Source: Girardinichthys multiradiatus
Taxonomy: Eukaryota; Chordata; Actinopteri; Cyprinodontiformes; Goodeidae
DNA: 64,000 nucleotides
Direction of reading: 5' to 3'
Assembly: GCF_021462225.1 (NCBI RefSeq)
Contig: NC_061813.1
Span: 26,250,442-26,314,441 of the forward strand
Shown here: piece by piece, positions 11,455-22,742 of the stretch
Numbering within the stretch: the stretch's first letter is position 1
Layout of the letters: the number at the start of each line of letters is the position of its first letter
Notes under the pieces: generated by a model
The model's input: only the letters and a program-made list of their open reading frames with translations
Told to the model about the DNA's origin: nothing
The model's database searches: none
Made by a program: the position numbers and the translations under genes

Positions 11455-11692
11455 AGTTATCTCAGAAACCATAGTAGCACAAACTAAAAATTTTATGACA
11501 AACAAACAGCACAAGCGAAGCCTTAAAAAATGGGACCACTCTGGGTCATTTTGGAGCAAACAGGGGTGGGGGGGGACCTCTGAATGACCTAAAAATAATT
11601 GCTAATATCTCAGAGGCTATTGCAGCACAAACAATAATTTTAATAACGCAGACCAGCACAAACGAAGTACTAATCGCTCAGCCTATTTGTCA
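11455..11692. repeat. Imperfect two-copy direct repeat
   Basis: The stretch ATCTCAGAAACCATAGTAGC (11459) followed by CAGCACAAGCGAAG recurs as ATCTCAGAGGCTATTGCAGC (11607) followed by CAGCACAAACGAAG. The unit is about 150 bp and strongly diverged. Origin unknown. Confidence 0.5.
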
Positions 11693-11699
11693 AACATTT

Positions 11700-13280
11700 T
11701 CATGTGGGTAGGGGGGTCAGATTCACTCTGCTAAAAACAAAATGTTTAAGTATAGTTAATCATAAAAACAGACACACAAGGTGCAAAACACTAACACAGA
11801 AAGGAAATGGACTCAGAAATCTCTGTAAAACACACTGATGCTTCCAGTTTAAGTCCCAGTTGAAGAAAATTGAGAGAAGTATCCAATAAATCAAACCTAT
11901 CCTATGAAATAAACTACCACACATAATGTAGAATAAAAAATATGAAAAAAACGACTAATGAGAAAAAAATAAAATAAATAGTTTGGGGAACTTGCTGATT
12001 AGGCTGAAGCTTTTTTCTGAAGTTAGATGGAAAGAAGTCCACTGGCAAGAATTTACACACTTACACAATGTAAGTCGACTGTAGCAGCCTTTATCGCAAC
12101 CAAATATTGGCAGGCTGATCTGTCCTCATTCCAACTGGTTTTGCAAGACTTCTTGAGGTTCTAATGTTTTTTTTCATAACAGAGCCTGAATCTCAGAACT
12201 CAGCTAGTCCGGTAACTGAAGAATCTGGAAAGGGGCTGATCAGGCAATCAGGGATCGAATTTGGGATGTATGTGGCCATGTCATGCTACATTGCCAATAA
12301 GAAAAAACTGGAACCTAATGGACATTTTTACTTTATTTAAAGTCAGTGACAGAGTGAGAATCAAATGAAAACAAGCTTTCCTTGTGTATAAAGACTGTCT
12401 TGCTGGCTGAGGCAGCCTCGCACATACAAAGTTTACGACATGTAATCTTTCCGTTGACTAAAGAGACAAATTTGGACCACAGAGTTTGATACATCAATAA
12501 TAAATTAAAGTTAGCACTGATGATGAAAACCTATTATGAAATTCTAAATAATACAGAAAGGATCATTCTTATTCAAAGGACACTTTGACCAACAGCTTTT
12601 GACCATAACCGTATGTTTTAAAGGCATAGACTCCTGTGTGCAATCTGTTTACCATATGAGGTAATTTTAACCAGGTCTAAAGTCATTGCAAACTGTTAAG
12701 AACCCACTAAGGACATGTAAAAGGTCAGATCTGGTGGGTTTGTGTGCCTAAACTGCTATGTTCATCTTGTGCACCTTTGTAACTTTGCCATAGCTAAAGA
12801 TCTTCTTTATCACATCTCCATATAAAAAAATTCTAAATTGCTCCAAGATTCTGTTTCTTTAAAGTTATTGTTTAATTTACCTTCACTATCCTTTGGGCGT
12901 GTTGGCAACAGAGGTCATTACAGCCTGGCAGGCCCAATTCTGGGTTACTACTATTACTTTTAATTTGCAATTAACAGCCCCTCATCCTTTTAAACTCTCT
13001 TCCTCTCCTTTTAGAACTAATTATGTGCTTTAAACACAATACTTAGATAGCACATGTTAATGAGTTTTTAGATTCCAAGGCATCTTAAAGAGGGGTTCTT
13101 CTTTGCAATAATATCACAGAACCGTGTGGTGGAATGACCTGCCCAAGGCCTGGTGTGGTAAAAATACTTCAGATCCTATTTTTAGTTACATGGACAATAG
13201 TGACTTGCTAAAAGACTAAACACAAATACCAACTCATCCCATTTTCTTCTGTTTATTCTGTGGTAGAACAGGTCTAGGAA
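11700..13280. other. Intergenic DNA, nothing recognised
   Basis: AT-rich; no credible ORF, splice-flanked segment or clear repeat. Confidence 0.4.
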
Positions 13281-13284
13281 AGAA

Positions 13285-13500
13285 AGCAGACACCTCTCTC
13301 CCCAGCAACATTCTCCAGCTCATCCCCAAGGCGTTTCTAGACCAAAAGAGTCCCTTTATCGGGTTCTGGGTCTTTTGAATCTCCTTCCACTAGGACCTGC
13401 CCGGAGAACCTCCAAAGGGCATCCCGATCGGATGCCCAAACCAACTCAGTTGACACCTTTAGATGAAGAGAATCTTCTCTATATATCTGTATCTGTAAGG
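13285..13500 (-). mobile_element. RTE-like LINE 3' fragment
   Basis: The + strand here aligns by eye with the 3' coding end of the intact-looking LINE at 27400-27600: CCAGCTCATCCCCAAGGCGT and then CCTGCCCGGAGAACCTCC, CAACTCAGTTGACACC and GAGAATCTTCTC at equivalent spacing. Strongly decayed. Confidence 0.6.
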
Positions 13501-13769
13501 CTGAGCAGCTTGGGTCCAAATCCTCATTCATTTGGTCATAATCCTTATCTAATGAGCCCTAGTGAATAGTAGGAATGAAGACAGACCAGGGACCAGAGAG
13601 TGTATTCCAGCTGTCAAGGATCAAACTTCTCATCCTCCCTGGAAAATTATTACAGTGTTGGAAAGAAGGATTTGACTGTTTGCTGAACCTGAGATTTAGG
13701 AGAAGCAGTGTGGCTTATGTCTTGGCATATCAATCATGTACCAGATCTTTACCCCTGCAGTTACTTAGG

Positions 13770-14240
13770 GGATAGGAATTTGGTTTTCTGGCCCACTTGT
13801 GTTTTGGGGATCTGTAAAAGACCTAATGGCCATCTGGCTCTTGTATACCCAGGCAGGAACTGTGTCCACATTCTTACCACAAAGTTGAGCTTGTTCCCCG
13901 TGCAGATTGGACTCTCTCATGGGTTGCCACTAGTTCCCTATCCTGTTTGAGGTGTTCATGAACAAGATGTGAAGATGTAGGCATGGAGAGGAGGGTGTCA
14001 CATTTGGAAAACTCAGGGTTTCATCTTTTCTTTTTTTAAATTATATTGTTCTATTGCTAACTTCATGCCATGACCTTCTTTGTGCACTGCCGAACGTGAA
14101 GCAGCTGGGATCAAAGTCAGCTCCTCTAAGACTGCGGCCATGGTTATCCACCAGAAAAGGTGGACCACTCAGTATCTGACTCAGGAGGGGTTCAAGAATC
14201 TTGATATCTAAACCAAAATGCAAAACGTACATAACTAAAC
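13770..14240 (+). mobile_element. RTE-like reverse transcriptase fragment, opposite orientation
   Basis: The + strand encodes LSLFPVQIGLSHGLPL (about 13885-13935), equivalent to [17 protein letters not shown] in the LINE at 27.4-29.2 kb, and later EAAGIKVSSSKTAAMV (about 14099-14147), equivalent to [16 protein letters not shown]. The catalytic FADD segment between them is lost or unreadable. Confidence 0.6.
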
Positions 14241-15970
14241 AGGTTCCACAAAAATCTTTCTAACATAGTCCTATAACAATGTGTTTGACATAGAAACCAA
14301 ATTACAGTATTCTTTGTTTACCCTATAAACAATGTTCAAGCCACCGTATACCCAACCTTCTCCCCATGACCTCCAGAATATATAAAGAGATCATGTGTCA
14401 TATAGACTGGAACCACTGTCTTCAATGATTGAAATCAAAGCAATAATTTTGTTTTCTACAAACTGCACTTAAAAAAGAAAATTAGTAGTGTACAAATGTC
14501 CTCTAAAGCAGCGAGGGTGGACTGCAAGAATAGGTTTGTAGCAGGTTTTAATCTTCATTTCCTTAAACTTTTTAACATGATCACTTAATAAGGATGTCCA
14601 AATGAAACTAGCCAATGGAGCACGGTCCAACTACCCCAGTCTACTCAATGGAAATGCTTATTCATAGGACTAAAGAATGCAGGTTTAAGATGTGCAAATA
14701 TCTTCAATTGTCGCTAAAAATCTGCAATGTGCTTTTGTTTTAGATACAAGGCAAGTGAAGTTATCCATGCATAACATCTAACAGACAAGCTTTGCATGTG
14801 TATTAAACTTCATACGCTCTGCTGGGTACAGTTGTTGGCATTTTAATTAAATGCAGTGTTGGCAAATCCCCTTAAGGGGCCCTCTCCAGTCCACCCTTGC
14901 GCCACACCCCAGGTCAATAGATGCCTAGAGTCTCCATCAATGTGGCCACAAGAGTCAGAATTAAACTAGGCATGACGCAGGGTTTTTTTTTAGGAGGATG
15001 AGCTGATTTAAATAAATGCCCAATACTCTTTCCACCAGTCTGGGCTGGTAATTAAAGTCTCTGTGAAGTGATCAAAGAGTTCAGGATAAAAATACAACCC
15101 ATTCTTCAACAATCACGGTGCAGTTGTGGGTTCTTGGGAAAAGGTTTTGGGAGCTGAGTTTCTAGGATTTGTGACTCACCAGTATGATTGCAAAAACATC
15201 CAGTTTTACCACTGAAAGAAGTTTAAAGTAGAGTAGAAAGTAGATTGAAATCCAAGGTGTGTCCAGACCACATCTCCAACGAATATACTGACTTGTGTAG
15301 CACTCTGAATCACATAAAGTGAATTACAACTTTCCAAACATTATTATTTGTAGTTATTAAAGAAAAATAATAATAAAAAAGATTAGTTAAAAATCTTAAA
15401 ATCTTTGTGTTTGCTTTAAGATGTTTTTCGCTCATTATTAGGCATCCTCTTTGGAGTCTGTCTTCCTAGTGTGGCTTAATTACACATAAACAGTGCTTGC
15501 AAACCCACTGTCTCCACAATACCACCAAAACAGAGGAGACATTACTGTTGTCAAGAAACTACATCACTATTGCTTTTCATTAGGTCTGCAGGTTTATATG
15601 TTTAACTGATACTAGTAATAAAGTAAAATAAATTAAAAAATGTGACATTGTACATTGTGATCATTGTGTTAAAGTGTTTTTAGCTTGAGGGTTGGTTTTA
15701 CAGCATCCACTGGTATTGGGCAAAGTGGGGGTAATTATTTGCAGGTTTGCCTTTTTGTCCACATGGGCTCCAAGCCTTTTACTCTGTCCACCTCCAACTC
15801 ACCGCAGCCACCTCTTAACTGAGGCATCTGATAATTGTTGCACAATTAAATGTAATTTTCTCAACCACGCCTCCTATATCCTCCACATTTAAAGTTGTCG
15901 CCAGTCTAACTGCCACCACCTACAACTTGCTATATATCTGCAAGTAACAACTTAGAAAGGTAGAGGTGTG
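14241..15970. other. Intergenic DNA, nothing recognised
   Basis: No gene or clear repeat seen. Confidence 0.4.
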
Positions 15971-15974
15971 CAAA

Positions 15975-16725
15975 CACAGTGTCTTGGAAAATGATTACAA
16001 CCCTTGAAGTTTTGCACATTTGGTTACATTACAAATACAAACTTTAATGTGTTCTTTAGGAATTTTATGTGATAGACCAACACAAAGTAGCACATATCAA
16101 GTACATGATGGAAGAATGCTGCATGACTTTACTTTTTTAAATAATAAAGCATATTACCAATTGAAATGTCAGCATCAGGGGGCATCCTTTTTACCTTTCA
16201 AACTTTTCTTTTGAATGTGACATTTTCCTAGGCAGATTTGGAGCACCCACCTGTGCTGTGGATCTCTGCAGGTTCTCCAGACGTACTGTTGGCCTCTAGG
16301 CAGCTTTTCTTATTGATGCTTTCCTTTCCCAGCCTGTCATTTTAAGTGGACAACCATGTCCATCTGAAATGTTTAGAATTCTGCAATACTTTTAATATTT
16401 TCTAACAAACCTTCCAGAATCTTAGCAGCTGTATTAATATTGAGATTAAATTACATACAGGTGGGCTCTCTTAGGTGACTTCTGCAGGCTACTGGTTGCA
16501 CTGGATTATATTTAGGGGTAAAGAGCTAAGCAGTCTGAATACAAATGCATGCCATGTTTTTCAGACTATAAAAATATAAAAAACAATATCTTTTTAGTCC
16601 AATTTTGTGTTGGTCTGTCACATGAAAGTCCAATGAAACACGTAGAAGTTTTAGGCTGCAATAATTTAAGGAGCACAAAGGTTTTTTCAAAGTACTTCAC
16701 AGAACATGACATTGATAGGATAATG
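15975..16725 (-). mobile_element. Decayed Tc1-like copy (antisense)
   Basis: One terminal region at about 16000-16110 (TTTTATGTGATAGACCAACA and CAAAGTAGCACAT); the opposite terminal region at 16510-16720. Between them, antisense transposase sequence GATCTCTGCAGGTTCTCCAG and GTTGGCCTCTAGGCAGC (the complement of the AAGAGG/CTGCAGAGATC region). No open frame. The solo LTR at 16730 is inserted at its right end. Confidence 0.65.
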
Positions 16726-16729
16726 AACC

Positions 16730-17281
16730 TGTTATTATTTCGGGTTTTTTCTTTATATGTTATTTCACAGTTGAAGTTTTGAATCATGCTTCTGTTTATT
16801 TTTCTGGTCATGTTTTAGTCTTGTTCATGTTTTGTCAAGTTTGGTTTTTGGATCTGCTCATCCTTTAGTTTCATGTTGTTCTAGTTTCTGTTAGTTTCTA
16901 TTCAAGAGTCTGTTTTGCTCCAGCCACGTTTTGTTCTGTCTGCCAATTATCTTTATTCGGTTCACCTGCTCCAAGCTAATCTGTCTCCTTGCTCCTCCTG
17001 GTTCACACTCCATATATACACCTCCGTTCTGTTTATTCCTTGCGGAAACATTTTTCAAATCATGCTCATGTCTTGCTTTCTGGATCATGCTCATAGTTAT
17101 CTCAATCATTCTCACGTCTTGTTTTTCTCGATCATGTCATGCCTGTCTTGTTTGCCTCATCTGCCTGTTTTGATCCTGCCTCATCTGGAGTGAGTTTTTT
17201 GTTAATTAAATCCTTTTGCACTTACCGTCATGCTGCCTGCTAGTCTGCATTCTGGGTTCCTCCGTTGCTCTAAGCCTAACA
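16730..17281 (+). mobile_element. Solo LTR, copy 1
   Basis: 552 bp starting TGTTATTATTTC and ending AGCCTAACA, flanked by a perfect 5-bp duplication GAACC (16725-16729 and 17282-17286). Shares its internal sequence with 42296-42797 and, inverted, with 52461-52989. It contains a TATA-like CATATATACACCTCCG and a possible poly(A) signal ATTAAAT near the end, as expected of an LTR. No internal retroelement genes nearby, so it is solo. Gypsy-type origin is a guess from the 5-bp duplications. Confidence 0.85.
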
Positions 17282-17286
17282 GAACC

Positions 17287-18680
17287 ACTCAGATGACATT
17301 AACACATTTTGTAAGGGTTTCCTCAAACTTAGAAAACATCTAATTTCTAAATAGGTGGTAGGTGTGAAATGAAATAAGCCAGGGAAATGAAGCAAGATAA
17401 TATGTGTCTACAAAACACCCTGCAAAAATGCAGCACTGGTTTCTGCCCCACACATCCTGTTATTTTTATGTTTCAAGCAGACCCTCACAAGCGACTGAAC
17501 AAATAATGAATACATTTTGTCAGATATTTGAGCTGTTGAAGATTGCTTTGGAATACTAATGTAGGACTGACGCCTTTAAACAATGACCAAGAGGAGAGGT
17601 AATCTGTTGTTAGTACTTTGTGTTTGAGTTTCACAATGGGGGAGTGACCTTTTTCAGATGTGTTACAATGCGGGAGACAGACAGCAAGTGTCAAAGTGGT
17701 AATTTTCTCATGACACACCAATTTCCATAAACATGCCAGCCCCAACTCACTGTAGTGTCAGTTGTATGCTAAACAGTTGTAAAAAAGAATAGCTGACATT
17801 CAAGTCAAGCTTCTCATGCTGACTTTCTGGCACAACTCTGCATTTCCAAGGTTTATCAGGGCCTCAGTGGAAGCATGTAATTTACTTCATAAAAAAGCTT
17901 GAATTTCTACTCACTCTGCATTCAAATCTATAATCCCATGATGTCATTACATATGCTGGAAGTCATCAGGACCGCCATTCACTGCCAAAAAAACAATGGT
18001 TAGAGCATATGGGACAACTCTATTCTATAGCATTCTATCTACAATTTATTATGCTCCTTTTATTATGCTCCTTTACTCCTTGTAAATCTAGATTCACACC
18101 ATTAACTTGCTGATGTCATTATGGCAACAATCAGCTGTCAGGCATTACAATTGTCCTGTCAAGTGTTTGCCAGGAAGGGAAACCATGGGGTGCGGTAGGT
18201 CTTTTCTTATTAATAAGGAATGCAGAGAAACAAATGATATGAAGCATTTGGTATAAAGTTCAACAGAGACACAAAATGAATCTGACAGGAAATGGAAGCC
18301 ACATTCAATGCCAGTGTTTTTGCCTTATTAATCTGTTTTCCCAAAGGAATAAGGGGACACATGGCTTTTACCACAGAATCTGATGTATATACCAGAAAAG
18401 GCACCAAAACCAAATAAGCATAGTGCAGTGCTGGTGGATGGAAACTTGACACACTCAGTCCTCTAAATGAAGTACAAATACCACTGATGGGAAATGGGTT
18501 TCCTTCAGTGATATGTTCCATAGTGGTACTATATATGTGTGAGCCATTGACAAAGTAAGTACAATGCCTTTCAGCCTTGTTGGTGTGTTAGAGCAGGGAT
18601 GCATCTAAAAGTTGCAGGGTTGAATCTCTCGAGGACTGAAGTTTGGCAATCCTGCTATAGAAGATACAAATTTTCCCCCT
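17287..18680. other. Intergenic DNA, nothing recognised
   Basis: No gene seen. A 14-bp unit TTATTATGCTCCTT is repeated about twice at 18048-18074. Confidence 0.4.
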
Positions 18681-18868
18681 CTATTGATGTCTCTCTCTCC
18701 TGGAAAATCTGACTATCCACTGCCACCACATGCTTCTTCAGGAAGATAAACGCAAAGTCAATGTCAAAAATCTGTCATGAGTTGGGTTTTCTTAGATCGA
18801 AAACTTACCAATTGGTAAAATACACTGAACTTCACTGCATTATTTCATAACTAAGATTGAGTTGGGAT
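18680..18868 (+). mobile_element. LINE 3' end fragment (Rex1-like)
   Basis: Matches by eye the 3' untranslated part of the next element: TGGGTTTTCTTAGATCGAAA here against TGGGTTTCCTTAGATAGAAA at 20328, and the same following order of phrases. It lies directly before the reverse transcriptase piece. Confidence 0.55.
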
Positions 18869-20507
18869 GTTCTGTGTGGAGTACCACGGGGTTCAGTACT
18901 TGGGCCAATTCTCTTTACTACGCTGATGATACTAAGCTTTACTTATCCATAAATCCTGATGAACCCAACCAGTTAGACTACAAGCATGTCTTGAAAAAAT
19001 AAAAACTTGGATGACTTAACATTTTCTGCTTCTAAATTCAGACAAGACAGAAATTGTCATTTTTGGACCGGAGTCTTTAAAAAAGAAACTGTTTAGACAA
19101 TCACTTAACCTGGATGGCATTAAATTGACCTCCAGTAATGTCAAAAACCTTGGTGTTATTTTTGACCAGGACATGTCAAATCCCATATTAAACAGGTTTC
19201 TAGGATTTCCTTCTTTCACCTCTGGAACATTGCCAAAATTAGAAATATCCTGTCCAAGAGTGATGTTGAAAAACTAGTCCGCGCATTTGTTACTTCAAGG
19301 CTGGACTATTGTTATTCTTTACTATCAGGATGTCCACAAAATGCAGTTAAAAGCCTTCAGTTGGTTCAAAATGCTGCAGCAAGGGTTCTGATGAAAATTA
19401 AAAAGAGAGATCATATTTCTCCTATTTTAGCCTCCCTTCATTGGCTCCCTGTTAAATTCAGAATATAATTTTAAATTCCCACTTTCAGTCCGTGAGGCAG
19501 ACACCCTGTCTACTTTTAAGGCTAGGCTTAAAACTTTCCTTTTTAATAAAGCTTATAGTTGGCTTATAGAGTGGCTTAGGTTATCCTGAGCTTTCTCTGT
19601 ACTTATGCTGCTATAGGCTTAGGCTGCTGGAGGACATAATGACCACTTTCACTCTTTTGCTACATTCTTACACTATTCTCCAATTTTGCATTATTTGCTG
19701 TTACTTCAGCTTTAAATTTATGTTCTCTCTATTTTCTCTTCCTAGAAGCTACACCTGGCCTGACTCTGTGTCTACCTATGACAACTTTCTGGAGGGGGTC
19801 ATCGTCCAAGCTTCTGCTGGCAACAACTTAATGCTCACCCTCTACCAATGATCCACATGGCCCTGTCTTTCAGTGTTTAACCCTTTCTCTCTCCTAGACA
19901 TATATACTGACTGAGCTTTACTGTAACTAATTAAATGTGTTCTCTTTCAGACTCTAACCTTGAAAACTGGCTCAGAGTTGATCTGTTCTTTCTTTCTAGA
20001 TGAAACGACTAAAGGAGCTACATCCATTAACATTTACTTTTCCTTCCCATAGAAAGGACTCCTGGATCAGTGCTTCTTTGTTCTCTTTGTGTCACTGCTC
20101 TGTTCTCTCAAACCCCCAGTCGGTCGTGGCAGATGGCCGCTCACACTGAGCCTAGTTCTGCTGGAGGTTTCTTCCTGTTAAAAGGGAGTTTTTCCTCTCC
20201 ACTGTCGCTACATGCATGCTCACTATGAGGGATTGCTGCAAAGTCAACGCCAGTGACTGTCCACTGTCTCTACATGCTCATCCAGAAGGACTGACTGCTA
20301 CAAGTCTCTGACTCGATGCGATCTGCTGGGTTTCCTTAGATAGAAAACTTTTTATCCAATTTGAATAAATAACTGAATCTGACTGCACTGTTCAATGATT
20401 AGGATTAATTAGAATGTATGTACCTGACTTTTGTGAAGTGCCTTGAGACGACATGCGTTGTGAATTGGCGCTATATAAATAAACTGAATTGAATTGAATT
20501 CTATTTT
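18869..20507 (+). mobile_element. 5'-truncated Rex1/CR1-like LINE
   Basis: Starts inside the reverse transcriptase: VPRGSVLGPILF, then YADDTKLYLS (YADD at 18919-18930, the catalytic motif) after a short internal deletion. It goes on with DKTEIVIFGPESLKKK, NVKNLGVIFDQDMS, LVRAFVTSRLDYC, QLVQNAAARVLMKIKKRD and ILASLHWLPVKFRI, which is typical of Rex1/CR1-type C-termini. A long 3' UTR follows and ends GGCGCTATATAAATAAACTG with TGAAT repeats (about 20467-20507). Frameshifts and truncation make it inactive. Confidence 0.8.
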
Positions 20508-20640
20508 GAATCTGCCTATATGATTGGACTAAATTAATTATATATTTCGATAAGTAAATTGCACTGGTTTGGTTTCTAAGGTGCCTTGAAATGACATTTG
20601 TTGTCAGTTGGGGCTAACTGAACAAAATGAATTGAAATTT
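20508..20640 (+). mobile_element. Third LINE 3' end fragment
   Basis: AAGGTGCCTTGAAATGACAT and then GGGGCTAACTGAACAAAATG repeats the 3' end of the preceding element (AGTGCCTTGAGACGACATG, GGCGCTATATAAATAAACTG) in diverged form. Confidence 0.55.
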
Positions 20641-21235
20641 AATTGAAAAAAAGTTAGAAAACTATTATTTTTAAAATGTACTAAATACTCAACACAAGCT
20701 AACTACTATGAGCAATACAAGCTAAAACCAGAACATTTCTTTGTATTTGTATTTGTATTTAAACGCTTCAGGAACATCTTCCTAATGTGGGTTGTACAAC
20801 ACCATTTGTTTGAAAGATTTAATGAGATACAGCCAATAAGAAGTCAAAGTGGTTTATTACTTTAGTTTATTTCAGGATCTTTTGCTACATTTTAAACACT
20901 CAGCAGCCATATTGGGTTGTGAGATTGAGGTAGGTAAAGATGTCAAAGACTAGGATACCTTCTTTTTTACAATTCCAACTTTTTCCAAAGGTTGGAAGCT
21001 GCCACAGTATGACTGCCACCACAGCGTTTTACTATGGGGATGGTGCCTTCAGGGTGGTGTTCAGCTTTAGCCACACATAGCGTTTTGTATATAGGCTAAA
21101 AAGTTCAGTTATGGTCTACTCCGACCGGAGGACCTTTATCGACATGTTCACTATGCCCATATATGGCTTATCCTAAACTGTAGGACTTATTCTGACCTAA
21201 CATCAAAAATTTCCGTCTTCCTACCTCTCCAGCAT
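20641..21235. other. Intergenic DNA, nothing firmly recognised
   Basis: No gene seen. ATTTGTATTTGTATTT at about 20744-20760 is a short simple repeat. Confidence 0.35.
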
Positions 21236-21647
21236 GGAGTCCAGATTTGTATAATGCATGACTAATATATGTGTTGGCAGATTCTCCCACTTGAGCTACT
21301 GATCTCTGCAGCTCCACTGGAGCTACCATGGGCCTCTAGGCTGTTTCTCTGATTGATGCTCTTCTTTCCCTGTCTGTAGATAAAGACCAATGTCTTGGTA
21401 AGTCTGCAGTTCTGCCATACACTTTCCATTTTTAGATAATGGAAACAGTGGTCTGTGTTGATTCAAAGCTTGGGATATTGTTTTATAACTAAACCCTTCA
21501 CAACTTTATCCCTGACCTGTCTGGTGTATTAATTCATCCATAATGCTGTTTGTTCACTAAGGTCACTTCTACCAGCGATTGGTTGGACAGGATTTTGTTA
21601 AGAGGTATCATAGCAAGGAGGAGTGGAGACAAATGGACTATTATTAT

Positions 21648-21649
<2 letters not shown>

Positions 21650-21681
<32 letters not shown>
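21650..21681. repeat. (CA)n microsatellite
   Basis: Uninterrupted CA dinucleotides, about 16 units. Confidence 0.97.
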
Positions 21682-21684
<3 letters not shown>

Positions 21685-21742
21685 TTCACCCTCCCTTATT
21701 TCCAAAGCAAACCAAAAAAAGAAAAAAAGTAGAATTGTTGGT

Positions 21743-21919
21743 AACAACCCCATTTCCAATATTTGCTGAAAAACTGTAGTTTATCAATTTGAAAATTAAA
21801 TATATTGTCTTTGTAGTGTATTCAATTGCATATAGGTTGAACAAGATTTGCAAATCATTTTATTCTGTTTTCATTTACATTTTACACAACATCCCAATTT
21901 TATTGGAATTGGGGTTGTA
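21743..21919. mobile_element. Small MITE-like element
   Basis: About 177 bp bounded by inverted repeats ACAACCCCATTTCCAAT (21744) and ATTGGAATTGGGGTTGT (ends about 21918), one mismatch over 17 bp, with TA at the edges. It has no coding capacity. The interior AACAAGATTTGCAAATCATT is a phrase I associate with a common fish MITE; the name is not assigned. Confidence 0.6.
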
Positions 21920-22241
21920 ACCTAAAAAGGTTTGTGGGGTGTGAATACTTTTGTAAGGCACTTTATATTCACAGAGCACATAGTTTGAAGAATATCTATT
22001 TTCAATAAAACACCTAAAATCCTATCTTGTATCCAATACAAAATAACTGCAGTTTGTAATACAGAATTAGAAATAGAATTTGTGTTTTCCTTGCTTTATT
22101 AAAAGTTAGGGTTTAAAATGGGGGTATATAGTTGTTACATTTTACTGTGCTGTGAGTGTTTTTCATGAATTTCTCCTAATGAGCGTGAGTGTACAGTTAA
22201 ATGGTCAGTTTGACCTCAGGGGGAGGGAACCATAGGGGAGA

Positions 22242-22248
22242 TATTTAA
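22242..22248 (+). promoter_or_regulatory. TATA-like element upstream of PLOD2
   Basis: TATTTAA in AGATATTTAACAGCC, about 390 bp before the PLOD2 start codon, at the edge of a locally GC/CpG-richer zone (about 22260-23060). Candidate only. Confidence 0.3.
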
Positions 22249-22300
22249 CAGCCAGTGGGTGTGGGGCACAAACACAGCTGTGTTTAGTCGCACTTTCACG

Positions 22301-22320
22301 CAGGACGTCCTGTGTACGTG
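22301..22320 (+). promoter_or_regulatory. Candidate hypoxia-response element of PLOD2
   Basis: TACGTG at 22315-22320 contains the HIF core RCGTG and is preceded directly by CTGTG, the complement of the CACAG accessory motif. A perfect 12-bp palindrome CAGGACGTCCTG (22301-22312) adjoins it. PLOD2 is a known HIF-1 target in mammals; that these bases act here is inferred. Confidence 0.4.
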
Positions 22321-22639
22321 AGGAGGACCGTTATCCTCCCTCTCTCCCTCCTCCACCTTCTATCCTACGAAACATAAGTGGCTGCTGCGGCAATTAGGGA
22401 ACCACGCCTGCTGCGCTCTTATTTCTCTGAATTGTGCTCCTTATATACAACTCCTCTCTGCTATTGAAGAAAGTTGTCTCCAGTGGCTGCAGGTCTGCTC
22501 GTTCAGAAAACGCCTTATTATACATTTCCTAATTATTCTAATATCGCGAGAGCTTATAGTAAGACCCCTCCGGGGCTGGTCTTGACAAGCAGGGAAACTC
22601 GGTCGGTCATTGTGACCGGTAACAAGCCCATCGACAGCC

Positions 22640-22742
22640 ATGGAGTACCTCAGGTTCTGTTTGGTGTTATCATGCTGCATGAAGTTAGTGAGTTCTATCT
22701 TATCAAGTAACACCCCTCAAGCCCCTGCACCTATTCCTAAAG
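22640..22742 (+). CDS. PLOD2: PLOD2 exon 1 (start codon, signal peptide)
   Basis: ATG in CAGCCATGG, a good start context. It encodes [19 protein letters not shown], a hydrophobic ER signal, then a Pro/Ala-rich linker. Ends in phase 1 before GTAAGA. No upstream in-frame methionine competes. Exon 2 completes the codon as Glu. Confidence 0.88.

Larger units (their letters stand above)
21240..21965 (-). mobile_element. Decayed Tc1-like copy (antisense), with nested repeats
   Basis: Antisense transposase N-terminal sequence: GATCTCTGCAGCTCCACTGG, CCATGGGCCTCTAGGCTG, CTTTATCCCTGACCTGTC and ATAATGCTGTTTGTTCACTA follow in order (21301-21560). The distal terminal region reappears as GTGAATACTTTTGTAAGGCAC at about 21941-21961. 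A CA microsatellite and a small MITE lie between. Confidence 0.65.

Noticed and set aside
21550..21779. Two ORFs containing poly-His/Thr runs
   Set aside because: Translation of the CA microsatellite.
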